DNA of 64,000 nucleotides from Nocardioides humilatus. GTDB taxonomy: Bacteria > Actinomycetota > Actinomycetes > Propionibacteriales > Nocardioidaceae. The translations under genes and the position numbers were made by a program. Shown in pieces: positions 62,905 to 64,000 of the stretch (its first letter is position 1; each line of letters opens with the position of its first letter). The notes under the pieces are model-generated. The model was not told where the DNA came from. It searched no databases and saw only the letters and a list, made by a program, of their open reading frames with translations. The stretch spans positions 496,001 through 560,000 of the forward strand of contig NZ_VUJV01000003.1 in NCBI RefSeq assembly GCF_008373755.1, written 5' to 3'.

Positions 62905-63668
62905 GCAAGGGAACGATCCTCATCACGGGCGCGAGCTCGGGACTCGGCGAGGAGATGGCTCGCCAGTTCGCCGATCTGGGCTACGACCTCGCGATCACCG
63001 CGCGCCGTACTGACCGGCTCGACGCGCTGGCCGCGGAGATCACCGGCAAGCACGCCGACCGGACCGTCGTCACCAAGGCGCTCGACGTCAACGACGACGA
63101 CGCCGTCTTCGCCGTCTTCAAGGAGGTCGCCGCCGAGATGGGCGGCATCGACCGGGTCATCATCAACGCGGGCCTCGGCAAGGGCGCGCCCCTCGGCACC
63201 GGCCGCTACGACGCCAACCGGGCCACCGCGATGACCAACTTCGTCGCGGCGCTCGCCCAGACCGAGGCCGCGATGGAGATCTTCCGCGCGCAGGCCAAGG
63301 AGGGCCGTCGCGGCCACCTGGTGATGATCTCGTCGGCCTCGGCGATGCGCGGCATGCGCAAGACGATCACCACCTACGCCGCCACGAAGGCCGGCGTCTC
63401 CGCGCTGGCCGAGGGCCTCATCAACGAGAACGTGAAGGCCAAGGGCATCGACGTCTCGATCATCTACCCGGGCTACATCATGTCCGAGATGAACGAGAAG
63501 GTCGCCCAGCAGACCAAGTTCATGGTCGACACCCAGACCGGCGTGAAGTCGATGGTCGATGCGATCGAGAAGCGCAAGGAGAAGGCGCTCGTCCCTGCCT
63601 GGCCGTGGGTGCCGCTCGGCTTCGCGCTCAAGCACCTGCCGATGTCGGTCGTCCGGAGGCTCGTGTGA
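62901..63668 (+). CDS. SDR-family oxidoreductase (second of pair)
   Basis: A 255-residue [19 protein letters not shown] and [22 protein letters not shown] carry the cofactor, Asn and Ser/Tyr/Lys residues. The end VLPxA-like region VRRLV is short and basic. It is not a close copy of the first SDR, so the two may have different substrates. It overlaps the next gene by 4 bases. Confidence 0.88.
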   Translation: MSKGTILITGASSGLGEEMARQFADLGYDLAITARRTDRLDALAAEITGKHADRTVVTKALDVNDDDAVFAVFKEVAAEMGGIDRVIINAGLGKGAPLGTGRYDANRATAMTNFVAALAQTEAAMEIFRAQAKEGRRGHLVMISSASAMRGMRKTITTYAATKAGVSALAEGLINENVKAKGIDVSIIYPGYIMSEMNEKVAQQTKFMVDTQTGVKSMVDAIEKRKEKALVPAWPWVPLGFALKHLPMSVVRRLV

Positions 63669-64000
63669 CCGACTCCCCCGTTGCCGGCGCCCCTGTTGCC
63701 GGTGCCAAGGAGGTTCGCGAGGAGGACGCGTTCGACGTCGCCGCGGTCGATGCCTGGCTGCGCGCCACCGTCAATGGGTTCGAGGCTCGCTTCGCGAGCA
63801 CCTCCACCAGCGAGCTGCCCGAGGTGAAGCAGTTCTCCGCCGGCGCGTCCAACCTGACCTACCTGCTCCGCTATCCCGACCGCGACCTGATCCTGCGGCG
63901 GCCGCCGTCGGGCAGCAAGGCCAAGAGCGCCCACGACATGGGGCGCGAATACCGCATCCAGGGCGCGCTCGCGCCGGTCTTCCCGCAGGTCGCCCCGATG
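63665..64000 (+). CDS. Phosphotransferase (APH/ACAD10-11 kinase-like), cut by window edge
   Basis: The first 112 codons of a gene running past 64000. GTG at 63665 overlaps the SDR stop by 4 bases. [34 protein letters not shown] is the N-lobe of an aminoglycoside-phosphotransferase-fold kinase, with G-x-SN-x-T and the Lys/Arg strand. In levulinate degradation LvaA phosphorylates 4-hydroxyacyl-CoA for LvaC; the operon here fits that. Catalytic HGD lies beyond the window. Confidence 0.85.
   Translation, partial: MTDSPVAGAPVAGAKEVREEDAFDVAAVDAWLRATVNGFEARFASTSTSELPEVKQFSAGASNLTYLLRYPDRDLILRRPPSGSKAKSAHDMGREYRIQGALAPVFPQVAPM

Overview
The window is high-GC DNA (about 70 percent by eye) packed with genes on both strands. 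Many starts are GTG, and many neighbouring genes overlap by 4 bases (ATGA or GTGA). Several features point to an actinobacterium of the Nocardioidaceae type. These include PafB/PafC, the mec-cysO-cysM/murI/Rv1339-like/rph/rdgB cluster seen in mycobacteria, clpS beside a DUF2017 gene, a DesA3-like desaturase with its own reductase, DUF3039, a DUF222-HNH gene of the REP13E12 kind, and REP-like repeats. The genus is an inference. No phage, plasmid or CRISPR region is visible. No stretch over 300 bases lacks a gene; the longest gene-free gap is 39275-39565 (291 bases).

Layout. 1-9.2 kb: an SDR behind a palindromic operator, a Spo0M/arrestin-like protein, a TIGR04338-like metalloprotein, an epoxide-hydrolase-like protein, pafB-pafC and a secreted penicillin-acylase-type hydrolase. 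9.2-12.8 kb: a NiCoT nickel transporter, a DUF3618 protein and a GroES-like protein in one overlapping operon, facing a thiol peroxidase across a Nur-type box, then a membrane protein and tRNA-Leu. 12.9-22.1 kb: rdgB, rph, an ABC exporter, an Rv1339-like phosphodiesterase and murI, then a DUF222-HNH gene bracketed by 42-bp inverted repeats, then cysM, cysO and mec. 22.1-30.5 kb: a desaturase, an acetyltransferase and a CitA-type two-component system divergent from tctCBA plus a universal stress protein, then DUF2017 and clpS.

30.6-42.7 kb: an HTH regulator with an MFS exporter, a DUF1697 protein, two tandem S37 peptidases, a helicase with a DUF3039 protein, YqgE, a TetR regulator, a DUF3048 lipoprotein, FabG and a HIT protein. 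42.7-47.7 kb: a TetR gene faces an operon of a small membrane protein, a membrane-anchored linalool dehydratase/isomerase-like enzyme and an MpaB/rubber-oxygenase-like protein. This is the most promising candidate for an undescribed pathway. 47.7-52.3 kb: a desaturase and reductase pair and a Calx-beta/RCC1 secreted protein. 52.3-55.4 kb: an arsR-sulP-adk-yjdM operon with a 14-bp-arm operator. 55.5-59.5 kb: tmRNA, smpB, an M23 peptidase, ftsX and ftsE. 60.2-64 kb: a TetR gene and a divergent operon (acyl-CoA dehydrogenase, two SDRs, phosphotransferase cut by the window edge) around a 33-bp palindrome, resembling the kinase/dehydrogenase route for 4-hydroxyacyl-CoA.

Family names rest on motif recognition by eye. 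No database search was run.
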